This document shows, piece by piece, positions 1 through 9,030 of a stretch of 9,459 nucleotides of DNA; the stretch's first letter is position 1; every line of letters starts with the position of its first letter. The notes under the pieces are model-generated. The model did not search any database, was not told the origin of the DNA, and saw nothing but the letters and a program-made list of their open reading frames with translations. This DNA comes from Desulfofustis sp. Its GTDB lineage: Bacteria; Desulfobacterota; Desulfobulbia; Desulfobulbales; Desulfocapsaceae. The stretch is from NCBI GenBank assembly GCA_030604345.1, contig JAUVWB010000041.1:1-9459 (forward strand), read 5' to 3'. Position numbers and translations under genes: made by a program.

Positions 1-28
1 AACCGAACGGGAGACGGCGGGGTCATGA
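1..28 (+). CDS. C-terminal end of upstream gene, probably cydD (partial)
   Basis: A reading frame enters from the left edge (codons from base 2) and reads T-E-R-E-T-A-G-S before a TGA at 26-28. That TGA shares the ATGA tetranucleotide with the ATG of the next gene, the usual sign of translational coupling. Only eight residues are visible, so the sequence itself does not identify the protein. Because cydC almost always follows cydD, and the two half-transporters form one heterodimer, cydD is the likely identity. This is inference from context. Confidence 0.5.
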
Positions 29-1767
29 GCGAACTGCTGCCCTTCATCAGACTGCTTCACCCCCACCGGATATGGGTGTTCTGGGGAGTCACCGCCGGCA
101 TACTCACCCTGTTGGCCAGCATCGGCCTGCTGGCGGTATCAGGCTGGTTTCTCAGTGCTTCCGCAGTTGCCGGATTGAGCCTCGCCGCCGCTCAGCATTT
201 TGATATCCACACGCCGAGCGCCGGCGTCCGCGGGTTCGCCGTTCTGCGCACCGTGGGGCGATACGCGGAACGGGTCATCTCCCATGAGGCGACTCTGCGC
301 CTCCTGGCCTCGTTGCGTGTCTGGTTCTATCGAGCAATTGAGCCGCAGGCACCGGCCAGCCTGTACCGGCATCGCAGCGGTGATCTGTTGAACAGGATCG
401 TCACCGATATCGATACATTGGACTCTCTGTTCGTGCGCGTTCTTGCTCCGACCATCGTTGCTGCGGCGGTGGCGGTGGTGGTGGGGGGACTGCTCTGGTG
501 GCTGGCTCCGTCACTGGCGTTGGTCTTTTCCCTCTTCTTCCTGCTGGCCGGACTCCTGACCCCACTGCTCGCCGAACGGCTGGGACGCCCTATCGGCGCT
601 CAGATACAACAATACCAGGGAACGCTGCGCAGCAACCTGGTCGAGGATCTGCAGGGTATGGCCGACCTGAGTGTGTATGGCGCTCAGCACCGTCGTTGCC
701 TCGAACGACTGGCCGAAAGCGACCAACTCCTTGATCTTCAGGAAAAGATGGCGGTGATCAGTGGCGGCTCCACCGCGCATATCACCCTGTTCAGCGGATT
801 GGCGGCGCTGGCGGCGCTTTATCTGGCGCTGCCGCTGGCCCAAGGCGGCCACTTCTCCGAGCCGGTGCTCGCTTTGATCACCTTCGGGGTGCTTTCCGCC
901 TTTGAATCGATCCAGCCCTTGCCGCTGGCCTACCAGATGCTCGGCAAGATCCGGGCTGCGGCAGCTCGGCTGATCGAGGTTGGTGAGGCGCCGGTATCGG
1001 TCGTTTTTCCTGACGTAGGGGCACCGGAATCGGTTGATCTTTCCATCGATTTTCAACAGGTCTGCTTTGGCTATCCTGGTTCTGATACACCTCGAATCAT
1101 CGAATCCATCGACCTCAGCATCCCGGCCGGGTCAACCGTTGCATTGGTCGGCCCCAGCGGCAGCGGCAAGACGACCCTGGCTCACCTGCTTACCCGTTTC
1201 TGGGATCCCGATCACGGGTCCATCACTATCGGCGGCACCGATCTGCGCCGATTCAGCGAGGTGCACCTGCGCCACATGATCACGCTGGTGTCGCAACAGG
1301 CCCATATCTTCAACGCCACCCTGCGCGAAAACCTGCTTATTGCCGCGCCGCACGCGGACCAGGCGCAACTCCGGGAGGCCCTGGAGCGGGCTCGGTTGGC
1401 CGAATTCGTCGACGGCCTGCCGGACGGTCTCGATACCTGGACGGGAGAAAGCGGTTCGCAACTCTCCGGCGGCGAGGCCAGGCGACTGATCCTGGCCCGG
1501 GCCCTGCTCAAGAATGCGCCGATCTGGATCCTCGACGAGCCCACCGAAGGACTCGACAACGAGAACCGGCGCCGTTTCACCGAAACCATCTTCGCCAACC
1601 TGGCCGGCAGAAGCGGTCTGCTCATCACCCACAACAAGGAAGCCCTGGCCCGAGTCGACCGCGTCTGTTTTCTGGAATACGGTCGCGTCATCGCCTGCGG
1701 CAGCCATGAACGGTTGCTCGCCGAAAACCGGCGTTACCGCCATTTCATCGGCACCCAGCAGAGCTGA
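25..1767 (+). CDS. cydC: CydC, thiol reductant ABC exporter subunit (cytochrome bd assembly)
   Basis: A 580-residue ABC half-transporter with fused membrane and ATPase domains, the usual size for CydC. Residues about 15-310 hold the six-helix exporter domain, with hydrophobic stretches near 17-56, 140-182 and 253-300. The ATPase domain follows: Walker A GPSGSGKT (376-383), Q-loop Q424, signature LSGGE (480-484), Walker B ending in D504-E505 and the switch H536. The N-terminal membrane segment and the signature LSGGEARR are typical of CydC rather than of MsbA-type lipid flippases. In characterised bacteria CydDC exports cysteine and glutathione from the cytoplasm to the periplasm and is needed to assemble cytochrome bd oxidase. 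The ATG at 25 overlaps the stop of the upstream frame by four bases, which supports both this start and co-transcription with a cydD-like partner. No terminator with a T-tract follows the stop. Family assignment is firm; the substrate is taken from the family. Confidence 0.93.
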   Translation: MSELLPFIRLLHPHRIWVFWGVTAGILTLLASIGLLAVSGWFLSASAVAGLSLAAAQHFDIHTPSAGVRGFAVLRTVGRYAERVISHEATLRLLASLRVWFYRAIEPQAPASLYRHRSGDLLNRIVTDIDTLDSLFVRVLAPTIVAAAVAVVVGGLLWWLAPSLALVFSLFFLLAGLLTPLLAERLGRPIGAQIQQYQGTLRSNLVEDLQGMADLSVYGAQHRRCLERLAESDQLLDLQEKMAVISGGSTAHITLFSGLAALAALYLALPLAQGGHFSEPVLALITFGVLSAFESIQPLPLAYQMLGKIRAAAARLIEVGEAPVSVVFPDVGAPESVDLSIDFQQVCFGYPGSDTPRIIESIDLSIPAGSTVALVGPSGSGKTTLAHLLTRFWDPDHGSITIGGTDLRRFSEVHLRHMITLVSQQAHIFNATLRENLLIAAPHADQAQLREALERARLAEFVDGLPDGLDTWTGESGSQLSGGEARRLILARALLKNAPIWILDEPTEGLDNENRRRFTETIFANLAGRSGLLITHNKEALARVDRVCFLEYGRVIACGSHERLLAENRRYRHFIGTQQS

Positions 1768-1803
1768 TTTTCACCACAGGGCGAGCGAAAAGAAAGGAGG
1801 TCC

Positions 1804-2526
1804 TCACCTCGGAGCGGCAAAATAATAGAGCCGCCGCTCTGCATCGCAAACCAGCACCATCGTCTCGCCGACAAAGGCGATGCCCTCCGGTTTGCGCACC
1901 GACGGGACTTCCCACTGGTGCAGCACCTGGTAACTGAGCGGGTCGAGCTTCAGCACCGCTCGTTCCTCATCTCTCACCAGCCAGAGAAAACCCTCATGCC
2001 AGGTAGCCGCCGAAATATCCTTGGCCACAGCAAGCGGAAATCTCTGCAGCACCTGGAAATCACCGTTCAACTCGAAGACGAGTACCGGATCTTTCTCGGT
2101 TATCAGCAGAAATAAGCCGCGGGCCCGATTGAAGACAATACTTTCATAGCCGCTGTTGCGCTTGCCCTCATAGGGAACCGAATAGGTCTTCTCTCGCTCC
2201 AGGCTTTCGGAATCGAGACGATGGACAAGCCGGTCGCGCTCTTCGGCCACATAGATCTTTTTTTCATGGACGTAGACGCCTTCTAAATCACCGCCGTGAA
2301 ACGGCACCCGCTTTTTTATGCTACCATCGAGATCCGTCTGGAAGAGTGCCCCTTTGTCACTGACGATCAGCCAAGACTCACCGTCGGGATGAAGGCAGAT
2401 ATCGGACGGTTCGGCGATCGCCGCGTCCAGCTCAACCACCCGGTATGGTGCGAGTTCGGCCCGACCCGACCGGCAGCCGATCAGGATCAAGACGGCCATG
2501 ATCAGACTTATTCGTACCCAGGTCAT
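1804..2526 (-). CDS. Predicted lipoprotein, SdiA-regulated (YjiK-like) beta-propeller family
   Basis: A 240-residue protein beginning with a lipoprotein signal: a hydrophobic stretch ending in the lipobox L-I-G-C, with C18 as the predicted lipidated cysteine. The next residue is Arg, not Asp, so an outer-membrane location is plausible. The rest shows about five repeated beta-propeller blades of the SdiA-regulated (YjiK-like) kind. These are EPSDICLHPDG (39-49), GGDLEGVYV (78-86) with an acidic ending near 95, SGYESIVFNRARG (125-137) followed by TEKDP, ISAATWHEGFLWLVRDEER (171-189) and KPEGIAF (212-218). The biochemical role of this family is unknown; the name comes from E. coli genes that respond to SdiA. 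The gene is convergent with cydC (36-base gap) and lies downstream of the katG terminator on the same strand, so it probably has its own promoter. No clear Shine-Dalgarno precedes the ATG at 2526; a second in-frame ATG (M10) would shorten the signal peptide too much. No other function is claimed. Confidence 0.8.
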   Translation of the reverse strand: MTWVRISLIMAVLILIGCRSGRAELAPYRVVELDAAIAEPSDICLHPDGESWLIVSDKGALFQTDLDGSIKKRVPFHGGDLEGVYVHEKKIYVAEERDRLVHRLDSESLEREKTYSVPYEGKRNSGYESIVFNRARGLFLLITEKDPVLVFELNGDFQVLQRFPLAVAKDISAATWHEGFLWLVRDEERAVLKLDPLSYQVLHQWEVPSVRKPEGIAFVGETMVLVCDAERRLYYFAAPR

Positions 2527-2842
2527 GGTATCATCACGCCCATGTTCTTCTTCCGTTCAATCCCTCTGGTATTCGCCGGACAATGGCGCCTGTTCTTGCT
2601 CACCGTCATCAGTCGCCGACTCGCTGGCGACCCATTGGTCCTTGACAAGGATACTCCCTGACGAGTCGATAGAAACAAAAAAAACACGACGCTTCAGGGA
2701 AAACTGAAACGTCGCGCTCAGATGGAACCGCGGCCGTGCGAAAATACTCAGATCACCGGCGGGGCTACGTTGGTCGCCATCCTCAGACCACGGCTGATCT
2801 CACCGATCTTACGCCATACGGCCCAGCACCGGTTTTCTGCAA
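2527..2842. other. Intergenic region between katG and the lipoprotein gene
   Basis: About 316 bases without a supported gene. The right part (2715-2842) is the 3' untranslated stretch of katG. The middle holds its terminator (2677-2714). The left part (2527-2676) should carry the promoter of the lipoprotein gene, but I see no convincing -35/-10 pair there. An open frame on the - strand ends in a TGA that overlaps the lipoprotein ATG (MGVMIP-stop). It runs back through the terminator without a ribosome site, so I do not call it a gene. Confidence 0.6.
2677..2714 (-). terminator. Rho-independent terminator downstream of katG
   Basis: Read on the - strand, arm CGACGTTTCAG (2714-2704), a six-base loop, arm CTGAAGCGTCG (2697-2687), two bases, then eight consecutive T residues (2684-2677). 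The eleven stem positions all pair if one G-U wobble is allowed. It lies about 130 bases after the katG stop and in front of the lipoprotein gene, so it should end the perR-katG transcript. Confidence 0.9.
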
Positions 2843-5074
<2,232 letters not shown>

Positions 5075-5087
5075 CTAGGTGTTTCCA

Positions 5088-5107
5088 CTGTATGTCAGGC
5101 GATACAG
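5088..5107. repeat. Inverted repeat in the katG leader, CTGTAT-N8-ATACAG
   Basis: A perfect six-base inverted repeat (5088-5093 and 5102-5107) around eight bases, 35 bases upstream of the katG start. It is the most symmetrical element in the perR-katG gap. It could be an operator or a small hairpin in the leader RNA. It does not resemble the AT-rich PerR/Fur consensus, and no clear sigma-70 promoter could be placed around it. Function unknown. Confidence 0.35.
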
Positions 5108-5180
5108 CGTAATAATGCCCGGCCTCAGTCTCCATTTTGCATTCCGGTCACAGACCGAGCATCAAGCTCCCCTACCGTGT

Positions 5181-5636
5181 TCATGTTTGTTCTTTTTCGA
5201 GACAATCACTGCACAGGCCGCGAACCTCGACGAGAGCCTGTTCAACATTACCAAATGAGCGCAATGCATCGGGCAGGACGAGGTTATCCAGGTCTTTACT
5301 GACAAAATCCCGGGTGAAACCGCATTGCCGACAGACAAAGTGGTGGTGTCGTTCCAGGTTGGCATCGAAGCGGGTTGGTTCCCGGCTTGATCCAAGCGTT
5401 ACCACCAGCCCAAGGTCGTTCAGCAACCACAGTGTCCGGTAGACGGTATCCAGGGAGACGGTCGGCAAACGGTCCCGGACGCGTTGATAAATTTTGTCGG
5501 CATCCGGATGCTCTTCGGTTTGTGCCACTTCACGGAAAATCTCGATGCGCTGTTGCGTCACCTTGATTCCCTCTTCACGGCACACCATCTCGAAATGGCG
5601 CATCCTCTGTTCGACTTCGCGGTGCTGGATAGTCAT
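5181..5636 (-). CDS. perR: PerR-like peroxide-responsive Fur-family repressor
   Basis: A 151-residue Fur-superfamily metalloregulator with an N-terminal winged helix (about 10-88, including the recognition part TVSLDTVYRTLWLL) and a C-terminal metal-binding dimerisation domain. Every metal ligand of Bacillus subtilis PerR is present at a constant +6 offset. The regulatory Fe/Mn site would be H43, D91, H97, H99 and D110. The structural zinc site would be C102, C105, C142 and C145. D110 is the telling residue: PerR proteins have Asp here, whereas classical Fur usually has Glu. In PerR, iron-catalysed oxidation of the two regulatory histidines (H43 and H97 here) inactivates the repressor. The gene precedes katG on the same strand, a direct link to peroxide defence. 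The ATG at 5636 has no good Shine-Dalgarno; M12 is an alternative start, but the full start fits the PerR length. A strong promoter and a candidate self-binding site lie just upstream. A Fur or Zur role is less likely but not excluded. Confidence 0.88.
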   Translation of the reverse strand: MTIQHREVEQRMRHFEMVCREEGIKVTQQRIEIFREVAQTEEHPDADKIYQRVRDRLPTVSLDTVYRTLWLLNDLGLVVTLGSSREPTRFDANLERHHHFVCRQCGFTRDFVSKDLDNLVLPDALRSFGNVEQALVEVRGLCSDCLEKEQT

Positions 5637-5648
5637 AGGTCATTACGA

Positions 5649-5667
5649 AATAAGAACGATTACTATT
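5649..5667. promoter_or_regulatory. Candidate PerR/Fur-family operator upstream of perR
   Basis: On the - strand this reads AATAGTAATCGTTCTTATT, an AT-rich interrupted palindrome with 6 of 9 symmetric pairs around base 5658. Against the B. subtilis PerR box TTATAAT-N-ATTATAA it matches 9 of 14 defined positions. It lies just downstream of the -10 box, over the expected transcription start, where binding would block transcription. Autoregulation is typical of PerR. This is a motif match by eye, not a demonstrated site. Confidence 0.45.
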
Positions 5668-5670
5668 CAC

Positions 5671-5699
5671 AATTTAGCAGATACCGAATCAAGAGTCAA
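5671..5699 (-). promoter_or_regulatory. Sigma-70 type promoter of perR(-katG)
   Basis: On the - strand, -35 TTGACT (5699-5694), exactly 17 bases, -10 TAAATT (5676-5671). This is close to the consensus TTGACA-17-TATAAT. Transcription would start near 5664, leaving a leader of about 28 bases before the perR ATG at 5636. The candidate operator overlaps that start. Confidence 0.7.
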
Positions 5700-5919
5700 G
5701 GGTACTCTCCCGATTTTCAGATCATCCGTGTTTCCAAACGAAATAACCTTGTCATACCCGAGCCAAACCCGAGGTCAGCGATGAATTCCTTACCATGCAT
5801 GACACGGAGGGGGAATTTGGAGTGTCTTCGTCCCGCTACCGATCGTTGGCGATGTTGCTCGATCGCCGTCGAGTCCAGATCATACACGTAAAGAGTGGGA
5901 GAGCGGGACAAACGGAGAG
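5700..5919. other. Non-coding stretch between the perR promoter and the dctP terminator
   Basis: About 220 bases between the perR promoter and the terminator of the TRAP operon. Short open frames occur on both strands, but none has a recognisable product. One small repeat is visible: GGCGAT (5848-5853) and ATCGCC (5862-5867) form an inverted pair around eight bases, flanked by two copies of CGATCG (5840-5845 and 5860-5865). I see no function for it. Confidence 0.5.
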
Positions 5920-5962
5920 AAAAAAAACAGGGCCGGACCCCGATGCACTCGGCGTTCGGCCC
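5920..5962 (-). terminator. Rho-independent terminator of the TRAP operon
   Basis: On the - strand, arm GGGCCG (5962-5957) pairs with CGGCCC (5935-5930). A second inner stem, CCGA with TCGG, lies beyond a four-by-four internal loop, and the hairpin is followed two bases later by eight T residues (5927-5920). It begins 24 bases after the dctP stop. A competing seven-base pairing involves 5965-5971 and 5938-5944 (see findings). Confidence 0.88.
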
Positions 5963-5986
5963 AAATCGGGGATGATGTCGTTTTGA

Positions 5987-7015
5987 TCAGTTAGTGCGGG
6001 TGGCGATTGCCTGTTCGGCCATATCCACCAGCTCCGGCCCGACTTGCTCTTTCCATTTGTCAAAGACCGGGCGGGTGGCAGCGACAAATGCTGCGCGTTC
6101 CTCATCGTTCAGCACCGTGATGGTCACCCCGTTACCCTCGATCTCGTCAAGCACCGCGCGATCGCCTTCAACCAAGCCGGCCCGGGCGATACCGATCTCC
6201 TGCTGGCCGGCGTCGATGGCAGCCTGCTTGACGATGGCCCGGTCCTCCTCGGTCCAGGAGTTCCAGACCTCTTTGTTGACGACGAAGATCAGCGGATCGG
6301 CCACGTACCCCCACAGAGTAATATGCTTCTGGCCGACCGTGTGCAGCTTGGCGGCGGTAAAGATCGCCAACGGGTTTTCCTGGCCGTCGACGGCACCACT
6401 GGCCAGGGCGGGCTGGGCGTCGGCCCAACTCATCTGCGTCGGATTGGCGCCGAGTGCCGTGAAGGTATCGAGGAAGAGCGGTGAGCCGACGACCCTGATC
6501 TTCATACCCTTGAGATCCGCCGGGGTGCGGATGGCCTGTTTCGAGTTGGAGATTTCACGGAAACCATTCTCCCCCCAGGCCAGCGGCACGACGCCAGCCT
6601 CTTCCAGGACGGAGAACAAACGTTCGCCGACGGCACCCTGGGTCAGAGCGTCAATGGCGGCGAAATCAGGCATCAGAAACGGCATGGAGAAGAGATTGAG
6701 TTCCTTGACCTGCGGCGACCAGTTGATGGTCGAGCCAACGGCCAGATCGATGACGCCCTGGCGAATCGCCGACAATTCCCGGGTCTGATCACCTTGAACC
6801 AGCGAGACGCCAGGATAAAGCTTGATATTGATCCGCCCGTCGGTACGTTCCCGCACCAGATCGGCCCAGATCTCTCCGCCTTTTCCCCAGGGAAAAGCGG
6901 TACCCAGTACCAGCGACATCTTGTATTCGGATTTGTAGTTCTGCGCCGAGGCGGCAACCGCACCAAGCAGCAGGACCGTAACCAACAGCAGGGCCAGCGA
7001 AATCCTTTGTTTCAT
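5987..7015 (-). CDS. dctP: TRAP transporter solute-binding protein, DctP family
   Basis: A 342-residue periplasmic protein that captures the substrate and hands it to the DctQM membrane complex. Residues 1-24 are a clear signal peptide: KQR, a long leucine-rich core, and A-S-A before a predicted cut at A24-Q25. The DctP fold is marked by GFREISNS (151-158), MKIRVVGSPLF (171-181), where R174 corresponds to the family arginine that pairs with the substrate carboxylate, MSWADAQPAL (195-204) and DGQENP (210-215). The substrate is therefore probably an organic acid such as a dicarboxylate, keto acid or sugar acid, but which one cannot be read here. The frame stays open upstream to 7285 inside dctM. 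I chose the ATG at 7015 because it has an AAGGAG ribosome site eight bases before it and begins the signal peptide. The gene lies 41 bases after dctM and is the last of the operon, followed by a terminator. Confidence 0.93.
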   Translation of the reverse strand: MKQRISLALLLVTVLLLGAVAASAQNYKSEYKMSLVLGTAFPWGKGGEIWADLVRERTDGRINIKLYPGVSLVQGDQTRELSAIRQGVIDLAVGSTINWSPQVKELNLFSMPFLMPDFAAIDALTQGAVGERLFSVLEEAGVVPLAWGENGFREISNSKQAIRTPADLKGMKIRVVGSPLFLDTFTALGANPTQMSWADAQPALASGAVDGQENPLAIFTAAKLHTVGQKHITLWGYVADPLIFVVNKEVWNSWTEEDRAIVKQAAIDAGQQEIGIARAGLVEGDRAVLDEIEGNGVTITVLNDEERAAFVAATRPVFDKWKEQVGPELVDMAEQAIATRTN

Positions 7016-7023
7016 GTTCGACT

Positions 7024-7029
7024 CTCCTT
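7024..7029 (-). promoter_or_regulatory. dctP ribosome binding site
   Basis: AAGGAG on the - strand, eight bases upstream of the ATG at 7015-7013. It decides the dctP start against the longer open frame that would run into dctM. Confidence 0.8.
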
Positions 7030-7056
7030 CAGGTTGATGTTGATGTAAGCGATGTT

Positions 7057-8355
7057 TCAATAGCCGAGAGAACGCGGCAACCACAAGGCCAACGGCGGAA
7101 AGACGATGACCAGCAGCAGCACGCAGAACACGGACAACAGCAGCCACCACACCCAGCGTACCGTCCGCTCCATACTGACCTGGGCGATCCGACACGAGAC
7201 CATCAGGTTCACGGCCAGCGGCGGAGTAAACTGCCCGATGGCCACCATCAGCGTCAGCAGGATGCCGAACCAGACGAGATCCCATTGATAGAAGGCGGCG
7301 ATGGGTAACAGGATCGGCACCAAAATGAGAAAAATCGAAATGCCGTCGAGAAACATGCCGACAAAGATCAATAAAATGATGAGCAGGATCAGCACCCCGT
7401 ATTCGCCGAGACCGGAATTGACGATACCCTCGGTAATCGGATCGATGATGCCGAGGGTCGACAAGGAATAGGCAAAGATTCCGGCCAACGCCACCACCAG
7501 CAGGATGACCGCCGACAGTTCGCCGGCGTCACGCAGGATACCGAAGAGGTCGCGGACGGCAATGCTGCGGTGGATGACCATGCCGACAAAGAGCCCGTAG
7601 AAGACGGCAACCACCGCAGCCTCAGTCGGGGTAAACCAGCCGAGCCGCATACCGCCGAGGATCAGCACCGGTGCCGCCAGGCCCCAGGAGGCCTCGCGTA
7701 GGCTCTCCCAGAAAGGCGGCCTGCACATCGAGGCCTCCTGCAGTCCCATCCGGTGTTTTCTGGCCAGCCAGACTGACGGAATCATCATGGCCAGCCCAAC
7801 CATGATCCCCGGGATCATGCCGGCGGCGAACATGGCCGGCACCGAAGCGCCCGGGACAAGGACGGAATAGATGATCAAGGCGACCGACGGGGGGATGATG
7901 ATGTCGATGGCGGCAGCCGCACCGATAACGCTGGCTGAAAAGGCCGGCGGGTAACCGGCGCGGGTCATGGCTGCGATCATGACGCTGCCGACGGCGGCGG
8001 CGGTTGCCGGGCCCGAGCCGGATATGCCGCCGAGCAGCATGGCAACAGCAATGGCCACCAGCGGCAACATCCCCGGTCCCTGGCCGAAAATGGAGACGGC
8101 GAAACGCACGAGGCGCAGGGCCACGCCGGAGCGGTTGAAGATAATCCCGACCAGCACGAACATCGGAATGGCAAGCAGAGGGTATTTACCAAGCCCGGCG
8201 TAGAAATTCTGCGGCACGGCCAGCAGGCCGAACCACTGGGTATCGAGATTGGCAAGGGCGATAGCCACAGCGGCAGACAAACCCATCGACACGCCGATCG
8301 GCACACCGGCCACCATCAAGACCAGAAAAACGAGAAACAGGGAGACGCCGATCAT
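7057..8355 (-). CDS. dctM: TRAP transporter large permease subunit, DctM family
   Basis: A 432-residue, very hydrophobic inner-membrane protein, normal length for DctM, with about a dozen membrane segments. It is the sodium-driven, elevator-type transport subunit that takes substrate from DctP. Family signatures are visible: GVPIGVSMGLSA (17-28), GGISGSGPATAAAVGSVMI (109-127), the first conserved helical-hairpin region; IIIPPSVALIIY (152-163); FLDGISIFLILVPIL (335-349), and GQFTPPLAVNLMV (374-386), the second hairpin counterpart. A longer open frame reaches 8442, but the ATG at 8355 is preferred. It gives the usual N-terminus (MIGVSLFLVFLVLMVAG) and forms an ATGA overlap with the dctQ stop, implying translational coupling. 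The longer alternative would add an Arg/Pro-rich stretch foreign to the family. The upstream AGGGG inside dctQ may serve as the ribosome site. Substrate unknown. Confidence 0.93.
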   Translation of the reverse strand: MIGVSLFLVFLVLMVAGVPIGVSMGLSAAVAIALANLDTQWFGLLAVPQNFYAGLGKYPLLAIPMFVLVGIIFNRSGVALRLVRFAVSIFGQGPGMLPLVAIAVAMLLGGISGSGPATAAAVGSVMIAAMTRAGYPPAFSASVIGAAAAIDIIIPPSVALIIYSVLVPGASVPAMFAAGMIPGIMVGLAMMIPSVWLARKHRMGLQEASMCRPPFWESLREASWGLAAPVLILGGMRLGWFTPTEAAVVAVFYGLFVGMVIHRSIAVRDLFGILRDAGELSAVILLVVALAGIFAYSLSTLGIIDPITEGIVNSGLGEYGVLILLIILLIFVGMFLDGISIFLILVPILLPIAAFYQWDLVWFGILLTLMVAIGQFTPPLAVNLMVSCRIAQVSMERTVRWVWWLLLSVFCVLLLVIVFPPLALWLPRSLGY

Positions 8356-8906
8356 TGGCCGCGCCCCTGACGGATCAGCAGGCCGAGCGCCCGCAGGGCG
8401 ATGGCGATGGACAGCAGCGGCAGCCACAGCGAATACCACCACTGCGGCACGCCGATGCCGGGCGAGGTCTCGTTGAAACGAATGTGGTCCCAGACCATCC
8501 GGGAGCTCAAGACGGCAATCAAGACGAAGAGGAGGCAGACCATCGCCGCCGCCAGCTGACCGAGGGTCCGCTGGCGGGTGCGAGAGCCTTTGCCGATAAA
8601 ATAGTCGATGCGGATATGGCGGTTGCGGGCGACGGCAGCAGAGCCGGCCACCAGCGCCAGCACGATCATCAAAAAGATCGATATCTCTTCGGTCCAGGCG
8701 AAGGACCGGTCGGTGAAATAACGGACGATGACGTTGGCAAAGGTGATCAGGGCCAGCAAGGCCATGACGACAACCGTCAGCCAGTCTTCGATAGCAAGCG
8801 GTACGGTGGTTTTCGTATGGTCTTCAGCTTCCTCCGGCACCGTGTCGGTGGGCTCCGCTGCAGGCTGCTGTCTCGTTGCTCGGTGGGATTTGGGTGGGGA
8901 AGGCAT
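8352..8906 (-). CDS. dctQ: TRAP transporter small permease subunit, DctQ family
   Basis: A 184-residue membrane protein with four predicted helices (about 42-61, 75-95, 114-136 and 155-177), the DctQ plan. Conserved family features follow one another: N58-V-x-V-R62-Y63, then W71-T-E73-E74, then R94-N-R-H97-I-R-I-D-Y. DctQ forms a stable complex with DctM in the inner membrane and scaffolds the transporter. The first 36 or so residues are hydrophilic and rich in Pro, Thr and Glu, longer than in many relatives. The start is uncertain: the ATG at 8906 has no evident Shine-Dalgarno, and an in-frame TTG at 8942 would add 12 residues but has none either. The stop overlaps the dctM start by four bases. 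The gene is the first of a dctQ-dctM-dctP unit, the same order as E. coli yiaMNO. Confidence 0.9.
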   Translation of the reverse strand: MPSPPKSHRATRQQPAAEPTDTVPEEAEDHTKTTVPLAIEDWLTVVVMALLALITFANVIVRYFTDRSFAWTEEISIFLMIVLALVAGSAAVARNRHIRIDYFIGKGSRTRQRTLGQLAAAMVCLLFVLIAVLSSRMVWDHIRFNETSPGIGVPQWWYSLWLPLLSIAIALRALGLLIRQGRGQ

Positions 8907-8965
8907 TGCCAAAGCCGTGTGGTTAATCTCTTTTGCCGTCAAGTGGCTATCATCGTTACCGCTCT

Positions 8966-8994
8966 TTGTTACAAGATTTGCTGATTTTTTTCAA
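8966..8994 (-). promoter_or_regulatory. Possible promoter of the dctQMP operon
   Basis: On the - strand, TTGAAA (8994-8989), 17 bases, TAACAA (8971-8966). The -35 box is good but the -10 box matches consensus at only three positions. It lies in the gap between the TrmO-like gene and dctQ, where an operon promoter is expected. Weak call. Confidence 0.35.
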
Positions 8995-9030
8995 CAAAAG
9001 CGGCAGCGGAGCACGGTTGCCGGGAGCAGC

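Noticed and set aside
1797..1810. Hairpin GAGGT-CCTC-ACCTC between cydC and the lipoprotein gene as a terminator
   Set aside because: The stem is only five base pairs with no T-tract on either strand, and it overlaps the lipoprotein stop codon.
2527..2612. Possible 28-residue upstream peptide overlapping the lipoprotein start by ATGA
   Set aside because: No ribosome site, no conserved features, and the frame is open well beyond the putative start into the terminator, which suggests chance.
5717..5911. Small - strand frame of 64 codons between the dctP terminator and the perR promoter
   Set aside because: There is no ribosome site, no similarity I recognise and no promoter for it. It lies in a plainly intergenic stretch.
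5795..5986. Small + strand frame (63 codons from ATG, or from a GTG at 5822 with GGAGGGGG before it)
   Set aside because: It has no recognisable domain and its second half is simply the reverse strand of the dctP terminator hairpin and T-tract. The purine-rich run before the GTG may be chance.
7016..7285. Extension of the dctP frame by 90 codons into dctM
   Set aside because: The extension is out-of-frame dctM sequence. The signal peptide and AAGGAG site place the true start at 7015.
8991..9024. Weak hairpin CGGCA/TGCCG followed by CTTTTGTT after the TrmO-like gene
   Set aside because: Five pairs with a 12-base loop and a broken T-tract are not enough for a terminator call. Read-through into dctQ remains possible.
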